Positions 8,814 through 19,189 are shown, counted from the stretch's first letter. The stretch is 64,000 nucleotides of DNA from Bacteroides sp. Marseille-P3684 (GCF_900291465.1 NZ_LT985808.1:2924539-2988538); one strand, 5' to 3'. Translations and numbers: made by a program. The notes: a model not told the origin generated them from the letters alone.

Positions 8814-8846
8814 ATAGACATCTTTACATAGAATTGTCTATATTTG
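8814..8846 (+). promoter_or_regulatory. parAB promoter with overlapping inverted repeat
   Basis: TATATTTG at 8839-8846 is a good -7 box for parA (start 8883). A perfect 7-bp inverted repeat, ATAGACA (8814-8820) and TGTCTAT (8835-8841), has half-site centres 21 bp apart and overlaps the box. This is the geometry of an operator for a dimeric regulator, possibly autoregulation by the segregation proteins. The repeat is seen directly; its function is inferred. Confidence 0.5.
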
Positions 8847-8882
8847 CAACTTCAAGGAGTGTAAGCTTCTTGAACTAGTAAA

Positions 8883-9659
8883 ATGATACAAATGGGAAAG
8901 ATTATTGCTTTAGCCAACCAGAAAGGTGGCGTTGGTAAGACTACAACTACGATTAATCTGGCTGCATCATTGGCCACACTTGAGAAAAGCGTGCTGGTGA
9001 TTGACGCCGACCCCCAGGCAAATGCCTCATCGGGACTGGGGGTGGATTTAAAGGAAGTTGACTGTTCTATCTACGAATGCCTGGTGAACCAACAGGATAT
9101 TCGTGAAGCCATTTACACGACTGACATCGAAGGGTTGGACATCGTACCTTCACATATCGACCTCGTAGGTGCCGAGATTGAGATGATTCAGCTGGACGAC
9201 CGTGAGAAAGTAATGAAAAAGCTGTTGGCTCCGATGAAAGAGATGTATGACTATATCCTCATCGACTGCTCACCGTCACTGGGACTTATCACCATCAATG
9301 CCCTGACGGCAGCTGACTCGGTAATCATTCCGGTACAGTGTGAGTATTTTGCACTTGAAGGAATCAGCAAGTTGCTCAACACCATCAAAATCATCAAGTC
9401 GAAACTGAACCCTGCACTGGACATCGAAGGGTTCCTGCTCACGATGTACGACTCGCGCCTGCGTTCAGCGAACCAAGTGTATGAAGAGGTGAAGAACCAC
9501 TTCCAGGAACTGGTATTCAAGACCGTCATCCAACGCAACGTCACGTTGAGCGAAGCGCCCAGCCATGGCATCCCGGTCATTCTTTATGATGCCGACTCGA
9601 AAGGCTCGAAGAACTACCTGGCATTGGCACAAGAAATAATCAAACGAAACAGTAAGTAG
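8883..9659 (+). CDS. parA: Chromosome partitioning ATPase ParA (Soj)
   Basis: The deviant Walker A motif [15 protein letters not shown] and the [13 protein letters not shown] block identify a ParA/Soj ATPase that works with ParB to segregate the chromosome origin. The 258-aa length is typical of chromosomal Soj proteins. The start may be 8883 (MIQMGK) or the ATG at 8892 ([10 protein letters not shown]), which aligns better with the family. It is followed after 7 bases by parB, forming the head of a plus-strand run that continues to spoT. dnaA is about 13 kb away, consistent with an origin-proximal position but not proof of it. Confidence 0.96.
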   Translation: MIQMGKIIALANQKGGVGKTTTTINLAASLATLEKSVLVIDADPQANASSGLGVDLKEVDCSIYECLVNQQDIREAIYTTDIEGLDIVPSHIDLVGAEIEMIQLDDREKVMKKLLAPMKEMYDYILIDCSPSLGLITINALTAADSVIIPVQCEYFALEGISKLLNTIKIIKSKLNPALDIEGFLLTMYDSRLRSANQVYEEVKNHFQELVFKTVIQRNVTLSEAPSHGIPVILYDADSKGSKNYLALAQEIIKRNSK

Positions 9660-9666
9660 AAGATTC

Positions 9667-10563
9667 ATGGCAGTACATAAGAAATTTGCTTTAGGACGCG
9701 GACTGGATGCACTCATCTCTACGGAGGAAGTGCGTACCAGCGGCTCTTCTTCCATCAACGAAGTGGAGCTGTCGAAGATTTCAGTAAATCCCAACCAACC
9801 CCGACGGGACTTTGACCCCGAAGCTCTGCAGGAACTGGCAGACTCCATTGCTGAAATCGGCATCATACAGCCTATCACCTTGCGTAAAATCAGCGACGAT
9901 TCCTACCAGATCATTGCCGGTGAACGACGCTTCCGGGCTTCCCAAATGGCAGGTCTGACGACCATCCCCGCCTACATACGCACTGCCGATGACGAAAATG
10001 TGATGGAGATGGCACTCATCGAGAACATCCAGCGCGAAGACCTGAACTCTCTGGAGATTGCCCTCGCCTACCAGCATTTGCTGGAACAGTACGAAATGAC
10101 GCAGGAGCGCTTGAGCCAGCGAGTGGGAAAGAAACGCACGACCATCTCGAACTATCTCCGTCTGCTGAAACTCCCGGCACCGATTCAGGTCGCCCTGCAA
10201 AAGAAAGAGATTGACATGGGACATGCCCGTGCGCTCCTGACACTGGAAGACCCCAAGACTCAAATCAAGATTTTCGAAGAAATCCTCAAGCACCACTACT
10301 CCGTCCGCAAAGTCGAAGAAATGGTCAAAGCACTCAGCGAAGGGGAGAGCATCAAGAGCGGTGAAAAGAAAATCACCCCCCGTGGCGCCAAACTTTCGGA
10401 AGAATATGATGCCCTGCGCTCCCACCTGTCCGACTTCTTCCATACCAAGGTACAGATGTCGTGCAGCCAATCGGGAAAAGGTAAAATCAGCATTCCTTTC
10501 AACAATGAGGAGGAACTGGAACGCATCATGGAGATATTCGATAAACTCAAACCGCAAGAATAA
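9667..10563 (+). CDS. parB: Chromosome partitioning protein ParB
   Basis: The 298-aa protein has LGRGLDALI near its N-terminus, then the CTPase/ParB N-terminal domain with NPNQPRRDF and GERRFRASQMAGL, followed by NIQREDLNSLEIA and an HTH region (RVGKKRTTISNYLRLLKL). It loads on parS sites and spreads as a clamp around the origin. It directly follows parA (7-base gap) and precedes a DUF5683 gene. No convincing parS (TGTTnCACGTGnAACA) was found in the window. Intact. Confidence 0.96.
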   Translation: MAVHKKFALGRGLDALISTEEVRTSGSSSINEVELSKISVNPNQPRRDFDPEALQELADSIAEIGIIQPITLRKISDDSYQIIAGERRFRASQMAGLTTIPAYIRTADDENVMEMALIENIQREDLNSLEIALAYQHLLEQYEMTQERLSQRVGKKRTTISNYLRLLKLPAPIQVALQKKEIDMGHARALLTLEDPKTQIKIFEEILKHHYSVRKVEEMVKALSEGESIKSGEKKITPRGAKLSEEYDALRSHLSDFFHTKVQMSCSQSGKGKISIPFNNEEELERIMEIFDKLKPQE

Positions 10564-10581
10564 TCATCAGCCTTGAAACGT

Positions 10582-11361
10582 ATGATTCATACCTATCGTC
10601 AATGGATAACCCTGTTGCTGACTCTGTTGCTGGTATGCGGCGGACGTACGGCTGCCTGTGCACAGGTGGCTGTCGCTGATTCGCTCGTGACAGACTCCCT
10701 GGTCAACGACAGCCTGACGATGCTGCAAGACCGGCAACTGGAAATCCTGGAAGCTCCCATAGACACTGCCAGGCTTTATGCCGGAAGCGATTCCATCCAT
10801 CAGACCACTACTCCCGAACCGGTAAAGAAGCGGTGGATGCCCGACCCCAAACGGGCTACCTGGCTGGCTCTGCTCATCCCGGGAGGAGGACAGATTTATA
10901 ATCGCAAGTATTGGAAACTACCGATTGTCTATGGCGGATTTGTGGGATGTGCCTACGCCCTGACATGGAACAACCAGATGTATTCAGACTATTCACAGGC
11001 CTATCTAGACCTGATGGATGATGACCCGAACACCGACAGCTACAAGGACTTTCTTCCACCCAACTACAAGATTGAAGGCAATGAATCGCAATTCGAGAAT
11101 ATCTTCAAACGGAAGAAGGATTACTACCGCCGCTACCGCGACCTGAGCATTTTCTGTTTCATTGCCGTCTACGCCCTATCGGTGATTGACGCCTACGTGG
11201 ACGCCGAGCTGTCGAACTTTGACATTTCGAAAGACATCAGCCTGAAAGTGGAACCGACTATCATAAACAACAATAACAACCTTTTCAGTAAGAACTACAG
11301 CCGACAGTTGAGCATCGACAAGAACTCTTCAGTGGGCCTGCAATGCCGATTAAGATTTTAA
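10582..11361 (+). CDS. DUF5683 domain membrane protein
   Basis: The 259-aa product has a signal peptide or N-terminal membrane segment (ITLLLTLLLVCGG), a low-complexity linker, then the DUF5683 core (WLALLIPGGGQIYNRKYWK, followed by hydrophobic stretches near residues 110-130 and 190-205). DUF5683 proteins are widespread in Bacteroidetes beside parAB and lytic transglycosylase genes; their function is unknown. An in-frame TTG at 10573 would add three residues. The stop is 8 bases before the start of the transglycosylase gene, so cotranscription is likely. Confidence 0.85.
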   Translation: MIHTYRQWITLLLTLLLVCGGRTAACAQVAVADSLVTDSLVNDSLTMLQDRQLEILEAPIDTARLYAGSDSIHQTTTPEPVKKRWMPDPKRATWLALLIPGGGQIYNRKYWKLPIVYGGFVGCAYALTWNNQMYSDYSQAYLDLMDDDPNTDSYKDFLPPNYKIEGNESQFENIFKRKKDYYRRYRDLSIFCFIAVYALSVIDAYVDAELSNFDISKDISLKVEPTIINNNNNLFSKNYSRQLSIDKNSSVGLQCRLRF

Positions 11362-11369
11362 CTTGCTAT

Positions 11370-12626
11370 ATGAAAAAGATATTTATCCTTGTCCTGTTTA
11401 TCACATCACTGAACCTGCATGCACAGCAAAGCATCGCCGTCACCTCGCCATCCGGCAATGTGGAAGAAATCGACATTCCGGAAAACATGACGCTGTCGAT
11501 CGACAGCCTGCTGTCCAATTGGCATGCAAAGAATTACCTGTCAATCTCTCCCGAAGACTGCAACTACGAAGATGTGAACCCGACCTATCCGGATTCCATC
11601 TATATCGACCGCCTGTCCCGCATACCGACCATCATGGAAATGCCCTACAACGACATTGTGCGCAAGTTCATCGACATGTACAGCGGACGCCTGCGCAAAT
11701 CGGTGTCTTACATGCTGGGAGCCTCCAATTTCTATATGCCTATCTTCGAACAGGCACTCGACTTGTACAACCTCCCCTATGAGCTGAAATACCTGCCCAT
11801 CATCGAGTCGGCACTCAACCCGACCGCCGTATCCAGGCAGGGAGCGACCGGACTCTGGCAATTCATGCTGGGTACGGGAAAGATTTACGGACTTGAGACC
11901 AACAGCCTCATCGACGAACGCCGCGACCCCATCAAGGCTACGTATGCTGCCGCACGTTACCTGAACGACCTTTACGAGGCTTTCCAAGACTGGAACCTGG
12001 TCATTGCTGCCTACAACTGCGGTCCGGGTACTGTCAACAAAGCCATTCACCGTGCCAATGGCGCCCGGGACTACTGGAGCATCTACAACTACCTGCCGAA
12101 AGAGACACGGGGGTATGTGCCTGCCTTCATCGCAGCCAACTACATCATGAACTATTACTGTGACCATAACATCTGCCCGATGGACACGCAACTGCCCTTG
12201 GCGACAGATACCATACACATCAACCGCGAGCTGCATTTCCAACAGATTTCCGACTTGTGCAACATCGACCTGGAATCGCTGCATGCACTGAATCCGCAAT
12301 ACAAGACTGAGATTATACCGGGCAACAGCGGCGACTGCATCCTGCGACTTCCGCATGCAGCCCTGACAGCCTTCATCGACGCAAAAGACTCTGTCTACAC
12401 CCACCGGGCAGACGAGCTGTTCACCAAACGCAGACAAGTAGCCGTCCAACAACCGGCAGCACGGGCAGCCGCCAGTACGGCAGGTGCCAAATATTACAAG
12501 ATACGACGCGGCGATACCCTCTCGGAGATTGCCGAGAAGTTCGGGACAAGCGTCCGTCGCCTGAGAAGCTTGAACGGCATCCGTGGTAACCGCATCACGG
12601 CCGGCAAGTCCATCAGAGTCCGTTAA
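11370..12626 (+). CDS. mltD: Membrane-bound lytic murein transglycosylase D-like, with LysM
   Basis: Exported peptidoglycan-cleaving enzyme of 418 aa that forms 1,6-anhydro ends. After a signal peptide (MKKIFILVLFITSLNLHA) comes the SLT domain with LPIIESALNPTAVSRQGATG (Glu in the IESALNP block is the expected catalytic acid), WQFM and NLVIAAYNCGPG. A single C-terminal LysM (YKIRRGDTLSEIAEKFG) binds glycan. The start at 11370 was preferred because an upstream ATG at 11343 overlaps the previous gene and places the signal peptide internally. spoT follows after 25 bases. Confidence 0.94.
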   Translation: MKKIFILVLFITSLNLHAQQSIAVTSPSGNVEEIDIPENMTLSIDSLLSNWHAKNYLSISPEDCNYEDVNPTYPDSIYIDRLSRIPTIMEMPYNDIVRKFIDMYSGRLRKSVSYMLGASNFYMPIFEQALDLYNLPYELKYLPIIESALNPTAVSRQGATGLWQFMLGTGKIYGLETNSLIDERRDPIKATYAAARYLNDLYEAFQDWNLVIAAYNCGPGTVNKAIHRANGARDYWSIYNYLPKETRGYVPAFIAANYIMNYYCDHNICPMDTQLPLATDTIHINRELHFQQISDLCNIDLESLHALNPQYKTEIIPGNSGDCILRLPHAALTAFIDAKDSVYTHRADELFTKRRQVAVQQPAARAAASTAGAKYYKIRRGDTLSEIAEKFGTSVRRLRSLNGIRGNRITAGKSIRVR

Positions 12627-12651
12627 ACCTTAAATTCACATTTTGACGATT

Positions 12652-14910
12652 ATGGAAGACCATGTACAAACCAAAGAGATGCAAGAAGAAGAACTGATTA
12701 ATGCTGCTTTTCAGGATCTTCTGAACTGCTATCTTGCGACCAAGCACCGCAAGAAAGTCGAGATCATCACCAAAGCGTTCAACTTTGCCAAACAGGCACA
12801 CAAAGGAGTCAAACGACGCTCGGGCGAGCCTTACATCCTGCATCCCATCGCCGTAGCGAAAATCGTTTGTACTGAAATCGGACTGGGCTCTACCTCCATC
12901 TGTTCGGCTCTTCTCCACGACGTGGTGGAGGACACGGACTACACCGTGGAGGACATTGCCAACCTGTTCGGTCCCAAAATCGCACAGATTGTGGACGGAC
13001 TGACCAAAATCTCCGGAGGTATCTTCGGAGACCGCGCCTCGGCACAGGCAGAGAACTTCAAGAAGCTCCTCCTCACCATGTCAGACGACATCCGCGTCAT
13101 CCTCATCAAGATTGCCGACCGTCTGCACAACATGCGTACCTTGGGGTCCATGCTGCCCAACAAGCAGTACAAGATTGCCGGCGAAACGCTCTACATCTAT
13201 GCACCGCTTGCCAACCGCCTCGGACTGAACAAAATCAAGACCGAGCTGGAAGACCTGAGCTTCAAGTACGAACACCCGGAAGAGTACAACCAGATCAACG
13301 ACAAACTGGCCGAGACACAAGCCAGCCGAGATGAAGTGTTCAAGGAGTTTACCGACCCCATTCGCGCACAACTCGACAAGATGGGATTGGAATATGAAAT
13401 CAAGGCACGCATCAAGTCCCCCTACTCGATCTGGAACAAGATGCAGACCAAGCACATCACCTTCGAGGAAATCTACGACATCCTGGCCGTCCGCATCATA
13501 TTCAAGCCCAAGTCGATGGCGGAAGAACTCAATGAATGCTTCAACATCTACGTCGCCCTCTCGAAGATATACAAGCCACACCCTGACCGCCTGCGCGACT
13601 GGGTGAACCACCCGAAGGCCAACGGTTACCAGGCACTGCACGTCACACTGATGAGCAACCGCGGACAATGGATCGAGGTGCAAATCCGCAGCCAACGCAT
13701 GGACGACGTTGCCGAACAGGGCTTTGCCGCACACTGGAAATACAAAGAAGGGGGAGGCAGCGAAGACGAAGGCGAACTGGAGAAGTGGCTGCACACCATC
13801 AAGGAAATCCTCGATGACCCCCAACCCGACTCCATGGACTTGCTCGACACCATCAAGCTGAACCTCTTTGCCTCTGAAATCTTCGTCTTTACGCCGAAAG
13901 GGGAAATCAAGACGATGCCTGCCAACTGTACGGCACTGGACTTCGCCTTCTCCATCCATACCTTCCTGGGCAGCCATTGTATCGGTGCCAAAGTGAACCA
14001 TAAACTGGTTCCGCTGAGCCACCGGCTGCAGAGTGGCGACCAGGTGGAAATCCTGACTTCGAAAGCACAGCGTATCCAACCCTCGTGGGTGAACTTCGTA
14101 TCAACAGCCAAGGCTAAGGCCAAGATTCTTGCCATCCTGAAACGGGAACAGCGTCAGGCACAGAAGCTGGGCGAAGATGTTCTTGCCGAATTCTTCAAGA
14201 AGGAGGAAATTGAGCCGACCAGCATCAATGTAGACAAGCTGTTGGCCCTTCACCAGATGACCCGTGAGAACTTCCTCGCCGCACTGGGACAGAAGACGCT
14301 CGTCCTGAATGAAGAAGACCGGAACATCCTGAAGGACAAAGGCAACAACAACAATTGGAAGAAGTATACCAAGTACATCTTCCCCTTCAACCGCAGCAAA
14401 ACGAAAGAAACGCCCCAACTTCCCCCTGCCAATGAACCGGCACCTGCCACCGGCATTGACAAGAAGAAGCCTGTCATCCTGACCGAAGCAGGCGTAGGCA
14501 AGGACTTCATCCTCGCCAAATGCTGCAAGCCCATACCGGGTGATGATGTCTTGGGATTCTTGAATGAGAATGACCAGATTGTCATCCACAAACGCCAGTG
14601 CCCCATTGCTGCCAAGCTCAAGAGCAGCCAGGGAAACCGCATCCTCGCCGCCGAATGGCACACACGCCGGACCATGGCATTTGCCGCAACCATTCAGGTA
14701 AAGGGTATCGACGACCTGGGTCTCATCAACGAAATCACCCAAATCATTTCACGGCAGCTCAACGTGAACATCCACAAACTGTGCATCGAGAGCAACGAGG
14801 GTATCTTTGAAGGGCAAATCGAGCTTTACGTCTTCGATGTGGAAGATGTGAAGACCCTCTGCAACTCCCTGCGTCAGGTGAAGAACATCCAATCGGTCAC
14901 CCGCGTCTGA
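12652..14910 (+). CDS. spoT: Bifunctional (p)ppGpp synthetase/hydrolase
   Basis: Stringent-response enzyme of 752 aa. The HD hydrolase domain has intact metal residues (HPIAVAKIV around 64-72 and LLHDVVEDT at 87-95), so hydrolase activity is expected. The synthetase domain (about 230-360) has RIKSPYSIWNKM, YDILAVRIIF and EVQIRSQRMDDVAEQG. TGS (about 400-460), the zinc-finger-like region (CCKPIPGD) and a C-terminal ACT domain follow. The ATG at 12652 was chosen over a TTG at 12643. It closes the parA-to-spoT run and converges on the MerR gene, with a long hairpin in between. Confidence 0.96.
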   Translation: MEDHVQTKEMQEEELINAAFQDLLNCYLATKHRKKVEIITKAFNFAKQAHKGVKRRSGEPYILHPIAVAKIVCTEIGLGSTSICSALLHDVVEDTDYTVEDIANLFGPKIAQIVDGLTKISGGIFGDRASAQAENFKKLLLTMSDDIRVILIKIADRLHNMRTLGSMLPNKQYKIAGETLYIYAPLANRLGLNKIKTELEDLSFKYEHPEEYNQINDKLAETQASRDEVFKEFTDPIRAQLDKMGLEYEIKARIKSPYSIWNKMQTKHITFEEIYDILAVRIIFKPKSMAEELNECFNIYVALSKIYKPHPDRLRDWVNHPKANGYQALHVTLMSNRGQWIEVQIRSQRMDDVAEQGFAAHWKYKEGGGSEDEGELEKWLHTIKEILDDPQPDSMDLLDTIKLNLFASEIFVFTPKGEIKTMPANCTALDFAFSIHTFLGSHCIGAKVNHKLVPLSHRLQSGDQVEILTSKAQRIQPSWVNFVSTAKAKAKILAILKREQRQAQKLGEDVLAEFFKKEEIEPTSINVDKLLALHQMTRENFLAALGQKTLVLNEEDRNILKDKGNNNNWKKYTKYIFPFNRSKTKETPQLPPANEPAPATGIDKKKPVILTEAGVGKDFILAKCCKPIPGDDVLGFLNENDQIVIHKRQCPIAAKLKSSQGNRILAAEWHTRRTMAFAATIQVKGIDDLGLINEITQIISRQLNVNIHKLCIESNEGIFEGQIELYVFDVEDVKTLCNSLRQVKNIQSVTRV

Positions 14911-14938
14911 CGACAGACACGACCGGTGCATACCCATT

Positions 14939-15021
14939 AACCAAAGAGGCACAAAGACACAGGGAAACGACGTGGACAGTAGGACTGTCGTTCCGGGCTG
15001 TGTCTTTGTGCCTCTTCGGTT
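14939..15021. repeat. CACAAAG-type long intergenic hairpin, copy 2
   Basis: Arms at 14939-14962 and 14998-15021 pair over 24 positions with one mismatch and contain AGGCACAAAGACACAG. Further imperfect pairing continues in the loop. It lies between the convergent spoT and merR genes and so can end transcripts from both sides. It is of the same family as the hairpins at 3053, 23882 and 41733. Confidence 0.8.
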
Positions 15022-15059
15022 GAGAGAGTCCGAAGGCTCTCCGTATTCCGGATGCCGTA

Positions 15060-15413
15060 TCAGTAGATGGTCTGGTCCAGCTCCTGCTTCAGGGTCATCA
15101 GCTCCTCCCGGATGGCTTTCAGACGGTTGATCACCTCCATGGTCTGCACGGTAGCGGTCCGGTTGGTCTTCAACATCTGACGTGCCCCCTGCAAGGTCAT
15201 GCCTTTCTCCTTCACCAGATGGTAAATCAAACGTACCTGCTCGATGTTCTCTTCCGTGTATTGCCGGATTTGCCTTCCGCTTTTCCGGGGCGTAATGAGT
15301 GTCGGGAACTCTTTCTCCCAATAGCGCAACAACGTCTCTGACACTTTGAACATGGCAGCGACCTCCCCGATGGAGTAATACAGCTTCAAATTCTTGTTTT
15401 CCTTATATGCCAT
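15060..15413 (-). CDS. MerR family transcriptional regulator
   Basis: The 117-aa protein opens with the MerR winged-helix signature (YSIGEVAAMFKVSETLLRYW) and continues with IRQYTEENIEQVRLIYHLV and KGMTLQGARQML, ending in a coiled-coil dimerisation helix (residues about 80-115). There is no room for an effector domain and no conserved metal-binding cysteines, so the signal is unknown. It lies 33 bases after the M23 peptidase gene on the same strand, a neighbourhood common in Bacteroidales, and may share its promoter. Confidence 0.9.
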   Translation of the reverse strand: MAYKENKNLKLYYSIGEVAAMFKVSETLLRYWEKEFPTLITPRKSGRQIRQYTEENIEQVRLIYHLVKEKGMTLQGARQMLKTNRTATVQTMEVINRLKAIREELMTLKQELDQTIY

Positions 15414-15446
15414 AACAATACGTTTCTACTTTCCTGTAAATATACA

Positions 15447-16412
15447 TCAATCATACACCTTGCCATGGTTGGCGGCCATCTGGATCATCTTGTCGTAATC
15501 CTCCGCACTCAAATCCATGAAGTAGTAATTCACCGGATTGACCTTCTCCCCCTTGACCACCACTTCGTAGTGCAAGTGCGGTCCCGTGCTCTTGCCCGAC
15601 GATCCCACTCCACCGATGACCTCGCCGCGGACCACCTTCTGTCCCACCTTCACCTTGATGGATTGCAGGTGGGCATAACGAGTGCGATAGCCAAAGCCAT
15701 GATTGATTTCAATGGTGTTGCCGTATGCAGTTTCCCACCCGGCAGAGACCACCGTCCCGTTACCGGTAGCATAGACGTCGGTTCCCGGATTGGCGCTGAA
15801 GTCCATGCCTGAGTGAAACTTCGTCGTCTTGTAAATGGGGTCGATACGTATCCCGTAACCGGACGCCGTCTGCTTGAGGTCCTTGTTCGAGATGGGCTGG
15901 ATGGCGGGAATGCAGAGCAACATCTCATCGTGATTCTTACACAGCGACACGACCTCGTCAAAGGACTCCGACTGGATGTAAAGCTGACGGCGGAGCATAT
16001 CCAGCTTCCGGGTCGTATTCACCACCAGATCGGCATTCGCCAGGTCCATGAACTCCTCGTAACGCCCGTCCCGGTAACCCGCCATACGGACACCGTCGGC
16101 GATGGGGTCTGCCTGCAGGACCACCCGATAGAGGTTATCGTCCCGCTGCTGGATGTCCTTCAAGACCGTCAGTGCATCATCCAGCTGCTTGGACAGCACA
16201 TTGTACTGCGCTTCCATCCGCGCATTCTCCACACGGAGTTCCTTCTCGGAAGGAGAGCCCAGGAAAAGAAACAAGGCCAGGAAGCATCCGGCTCCCAGGC
16301 CCATACCGACAAAAAGCTGACGAGCAATGCTGAGAATACGTTGTCTGACAGTGGGATAAATCCTATCGTAAGTGCGGGTTCGAGGGTTATAGATATAATA
16401 GACTTTGCGCAT
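15447..16412 (-). CDS. M23 family metallopeptidase, membrane anchored
   Basis: Peptidoglycan endopeptidase-like protein of 321 aa. A short cytoplasmic N-terminus is followed by a membrane segment (about residues 32-52, LFVGMGLGAGCFLALFLFLG), a coiled-coil linker (about 60-120), and a C-terminal LytM/M23 domain with HSGMDFSA, YAHLQSI and GPHLHYEV, which supply the zinc ligands (H...D, HxH). All ligands are present, so it should be catalytically active. The ATG at 16412 was preferred to a TTG four codons upstream. A divergent promoter pair separates it from alaS. Confidence 0.92.
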   Translation of the reverse strand: MRKVYYIYNPRTRTYDRIYPTVRQRILSIARQLFVGMGLGAGCFLALFLFLGSPSEKELRVENARMEAQYNVLSKQLDDALTVLKDIQQRDDNLYRVVLQADPIADGVRMAGYRDGRYEEFMDLANADLVVNTTRKLDMLRRQLYIQSESFDEVVSLCKNHDEMLLCIPAIQPISNKDLKQTASGYGIRIDPIYKTTKFHSGMDFSANPGTDVYATGNGTVVSAGWETAYGNTIEINHGFGYRTRYAHLQSIKVKVGQKVVRGEVIGGVGSSGKSTGPHLHYEVVVKGEKVNPVNYYFMDLSAEDYDKMIQMAANHGKVYD

Positions 16413-16478
16413 GCCTTTCTTCAAACAACGTGAACAAAAAGGTCCACCTTAATGAATATTTCACATAAATAGTTGAGG

Positions 16479-16505
16479 CAAAAATAACAAAAGACCTTAT
16501 CTTTG
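16479..16505. promoter_or_regulatory. Divergent promoter pair for M23 gene and alaS
   Basis: TATTTTTG on the minus strand (16479-16486) fits the M23 gene, and TATCTTTG on the plus strand (16498-16505) fits alaS, 45 bases before its ATG. The two -7 boxes are only 11 bases apart, so the polymerases probably exclude each other. Confidence 0.5.
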
Positions 16506-16549
16506 CAAACTGTTTTTGAGAATATTAACTACAAACGACTTTTAGATAT

Positions 16550-19168
16550 ATGCTGACTGCAAAAGAAATCAGAGAATCTTTTAAACGTTTCTTCGAGTCA
16601 AAAGGCCACGTCATCGTACCTTCGGCTCCCATGGTGATCAAAGATGACCCGACCTTGATGTTTACCAATGCCGGAATGAACCAATTCAAAGACATAATCC
16701 TTGGCAACCACCCCGCCAAGAACAAACGTGTGGCTGACTCCCAGAAGTGTCTGCGCGTGAGCGGCAAGCACAACGACCTGGAAGAAGTGGGACACGACAC
16801 ATACCACCATACGATGTTCGAGATGCTGGGCAACTGGTCGTTCGGAGATTATTTCAAGAAGGAGGCCATCAGCTGGGCATGGGAATACCTGGTTGACGTA
16901 CTGAAAATCGACCCTGCCAACCTCTATGCCACGGTCTTCGAAGGAAGCCCCGAGGAAGGACTGGAACGGGACAATGAAGCTGCCGGCTACTGGGAACAGT
17001 TCCTCCCGAAAGACCACATCCTCAACGGCAACAAGCACGACAACTTCTGGGAAATGGGCGACACGGGTCCCTGTGGTCCCTGCTCGGAAATCCATATTGA
17101 CCTCCGTCCGGCTGAAGAACGCGCCAAAGTTCCCGGACGTGACCTGGTGAACCACGACCATCCGCAGGTCATCGAAATCTGGAACCTCGTCTTCATGCAG
17201 TACAACCGCAAGGCTGACGGAAGCCTCGAACCCCTCCCTGCCCGCGTCATCGATACCGGCATGGGCTTCGAACGCCTCTGCATGGCCCTGCAGGGGAAAA
17301 CATCCAACTATGACACGGACGTGTTCCAACCCATCATCCGTGTGATTGCTTCCATGGCAGGCACGGTCTATGGCAAAGACCCGCAGACGGACGTTGCCAT
17401 GCGCGTGATTGCCGACCACATCCGTACCATCGCCTTCTCCATCACCGACGGCCAGCTCCCATCAAATGCCAAAGCAGGGTATGTCATCCGACGCATCCTG
17501 CGCCGTGCCGTCCGCTACGGATATACCTTCCTGGGACAGAAACAGGCCTTCATGTACCGCCTGCTGCCCATCCTGATTGAGACCATGGGCGATGCCTATC
17601 CCGAACTCCAGGCACAGCAGACACTCATCGAAAAAGTCATCAAGGAAGAGGAAGAAGCCTTCCTCCGCACCTTGGAGACCGGTATCCGTCTGCTGGACAA
17701 GACCATGGAAGATGCCAAGGCTTCCGGTAAAAAGGAAATCAGTGGTGTGGACGCTTTCACGCTCTACGACACCTTCGGCTTCCCGCTCGACCTGACCGAA
17801 CTCATCCTGCGCGAAAACGGTCTGACAGTCAACACGGAAGAGTTCGACGTGGAGATGCAGAAACAGAAACAACGTGCCCGCAATGCTGCTGCCGTAGAGA
17901 CCGGAGACTGGGTAGTACTCAAGGAGGGCGAAACGGAATTCGTCGGGTATGATTATACGGAATACGAAACTTCCATCCTGCGTTACCGTCAGGTGAAACA
18001 GAAAAACCAGACACTCTACCAGATTGTGCTCGACAAGACTCCGTTCTATGCCGAAAGCGGAGGTCAGGTGGGCGACACCGGCGTGCTGGTCAATGAATTC
18101 GAAACGATTGAAATCATTGACACGAAGAAGGAGAACAATCTTCCCATCCACCTCGCCAAGCGACTGCCCGAACACCTGGATGCCCCGATGATGGCGTGCG
18201 TGGATACGGACAAGCGTGCCGCCTGCGCTGCCAACCACTCATGCACCCACTTGCTCGACGAGGCACTCCGTCAGGTTCTGGGAACCCACGTGGAACAAAA
18301 GGGTTCACTCGTGACCCCCGACGGGCTGCGCTTCGACTTCTCACACTTCCAGAAAGTAACTCCTGAGCAGCTGCGTGAGGTAGAACACCTGGTAAATGCA
18401 AAAATCCGCGAGAACATCCCCTTGACCGAATACCGCAACCTGCCCATCGAGAAAGCCAAAGAACTCGGTGCCATTGCCCTCTTCGGTGAGAAATACGGCG
18501 ATGAAGTCCGTGTGGTACAGTTTGGTTCATCCATCGAGTTCTGTGGTGGAACGCATGTGTCTGCCACTGGAAAAATCGGTATGGTTAAGATTCTTTCCGA
18601 GAGTTCAGTTGCTGCCGGCGTCCGCCGTATCGAAGCAATCACCGGAGCGAAAGTGGAAGAAATGATGGACACCATCGAGGACACGCTGAACGAGTTGCGT
18701 CAGCTCTTCAACAACGCTCCCGACCTGAAAGTTGCCATCCGCAAATACATCGAGGAGAATGCCGGGCTGAAGAAACAGATGGAAGCGTTCATGAAAGAGA
18801 AAGAGGCACTGGTAAAAAGCAAGCTGATTGGCAATGCCAAGGATGTACACGGCGTGAAGGTCATCAAAGCCGTCCTCCCCATGCCTGCCGATTCTGTCAA
18901 GAACATCGCCTTCCAGCTGAAGGGTGAGTTCCCGACGAACCTCTTCGTTGCCATCGGAAGCACCGACAACGGCAAGCCCATGCTGACGGTAGCTGTGAGC
19001 GAAGACCTCGTAGCAACCGGAATCAATGCCGGCAAACTGGTGCGCGAAGCTGCCAAACTGATTCAAGGTGGCGGTGGCGGACAGGCTCACTTCGCAACGG
19101 CAGGTGGTAAGAATGTCGACGGACTGAGTGCTGCCGTGGACAAACTGATTGAACTGGCAGGATTCTAA
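16550..19168 (+). CDS. alaS: Alanine--tRNA ligase
   Basis: Class II synthetase of 872 aa charging tRNA-Ala. The N-terminal catalytic domain starts with [13 protein letters not shown] and has [11 protein letters not shown]; the editing domain carries [12 protein letters not shown] and later [10 protein letters not shown], with the zinc-binding His and Cys residues present. The C-terminal DHHA1/C-Ala domain ends with [14 protein letters not shown]. Full length, intact, with its own promoter at 16498 and a strong terminator just after the stop. Confidence 0.98.
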   Translation: MLTAKEIRESFKRFFESKGHVIVPSAPMVIKDDPTLMFTNAGMNQFKDIILGNHPAKNKRVADSQKCLRVSGKHNDLEEVGHDTYHHTMFEMLGNWSFGDYFKKEAISWAWEYLVDVLKIDPANLYATVFEGSPEEGLERDNEAAGYWEQFLPKDHILNGNKHDNFWEMGDTGPCGPCSEIHIDLRPAEERAKVPGRDLVNHDHPQVIEIWNLVFMQYNRKADGSLEPLPARVIDTGMGFERLCMALQGKTSNYDTDVFQPIIRVIASMAGTVYGKDPQTDVAMRVIADHIRTIAFSITDGQLPSNAKAGYVIRRILRRAVRYGYTFLGQKQAFMYRLLPILIETMGDAYPELQAQQTLIEKVIKEEEEAFLRTLETGIRLLDKTMEDAKASGKKEISGVDAFTLYDTFGFPLDLTELILRENGLTVNTEEFDVEMQKQKQRARNAAAVETGDWVVLKEGETEFVGYDYTEYETSILRYRQVKQKNQTLYQIVLDKTPFYAESGGQVGDTGVLVNEFETIEIIDTKKENNLPIHLAKRLPEHLDAPMMACVDTDKRAACAANHSCTHLLDEALRQVLGTHVEQKGSLVTPDGLRFDFSHFQKVTPEQLREVEHLVNAKIRENIPLTEYRNLPIEKAKELGAIALFGEKYGDEVRVVQFGSSIEFCGGTHVSATGKIGMVKILSESSVAAGVRRIEAITGAKVEEMMDTIEDTLNELRQLFNNAPDLKVAIRKYIEENAGLKKQMEAFMKEKEALVKSKLIGNAKDVHGVKVIKAVLPMPADSVKNIAFQLKGEFPTNLFVAIGSTDNGKPMLTVAVSEDLVATGINAGKLVREAAKLIQGGGGGQAHFATAGGKNVDGLSAAVDKLIELAGF

Positions 19169-19189
19169 GAAATAATCCCTCTCCCACTG

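Noticed and set aside
18280-18300. parS-like CCCACGTGGAACA inside alaS
   Set aside because: Only the right half matches the parS consensus; the left half lacks the symmetric TGTT. It lies in a conserved coding stretch and is probably chance.
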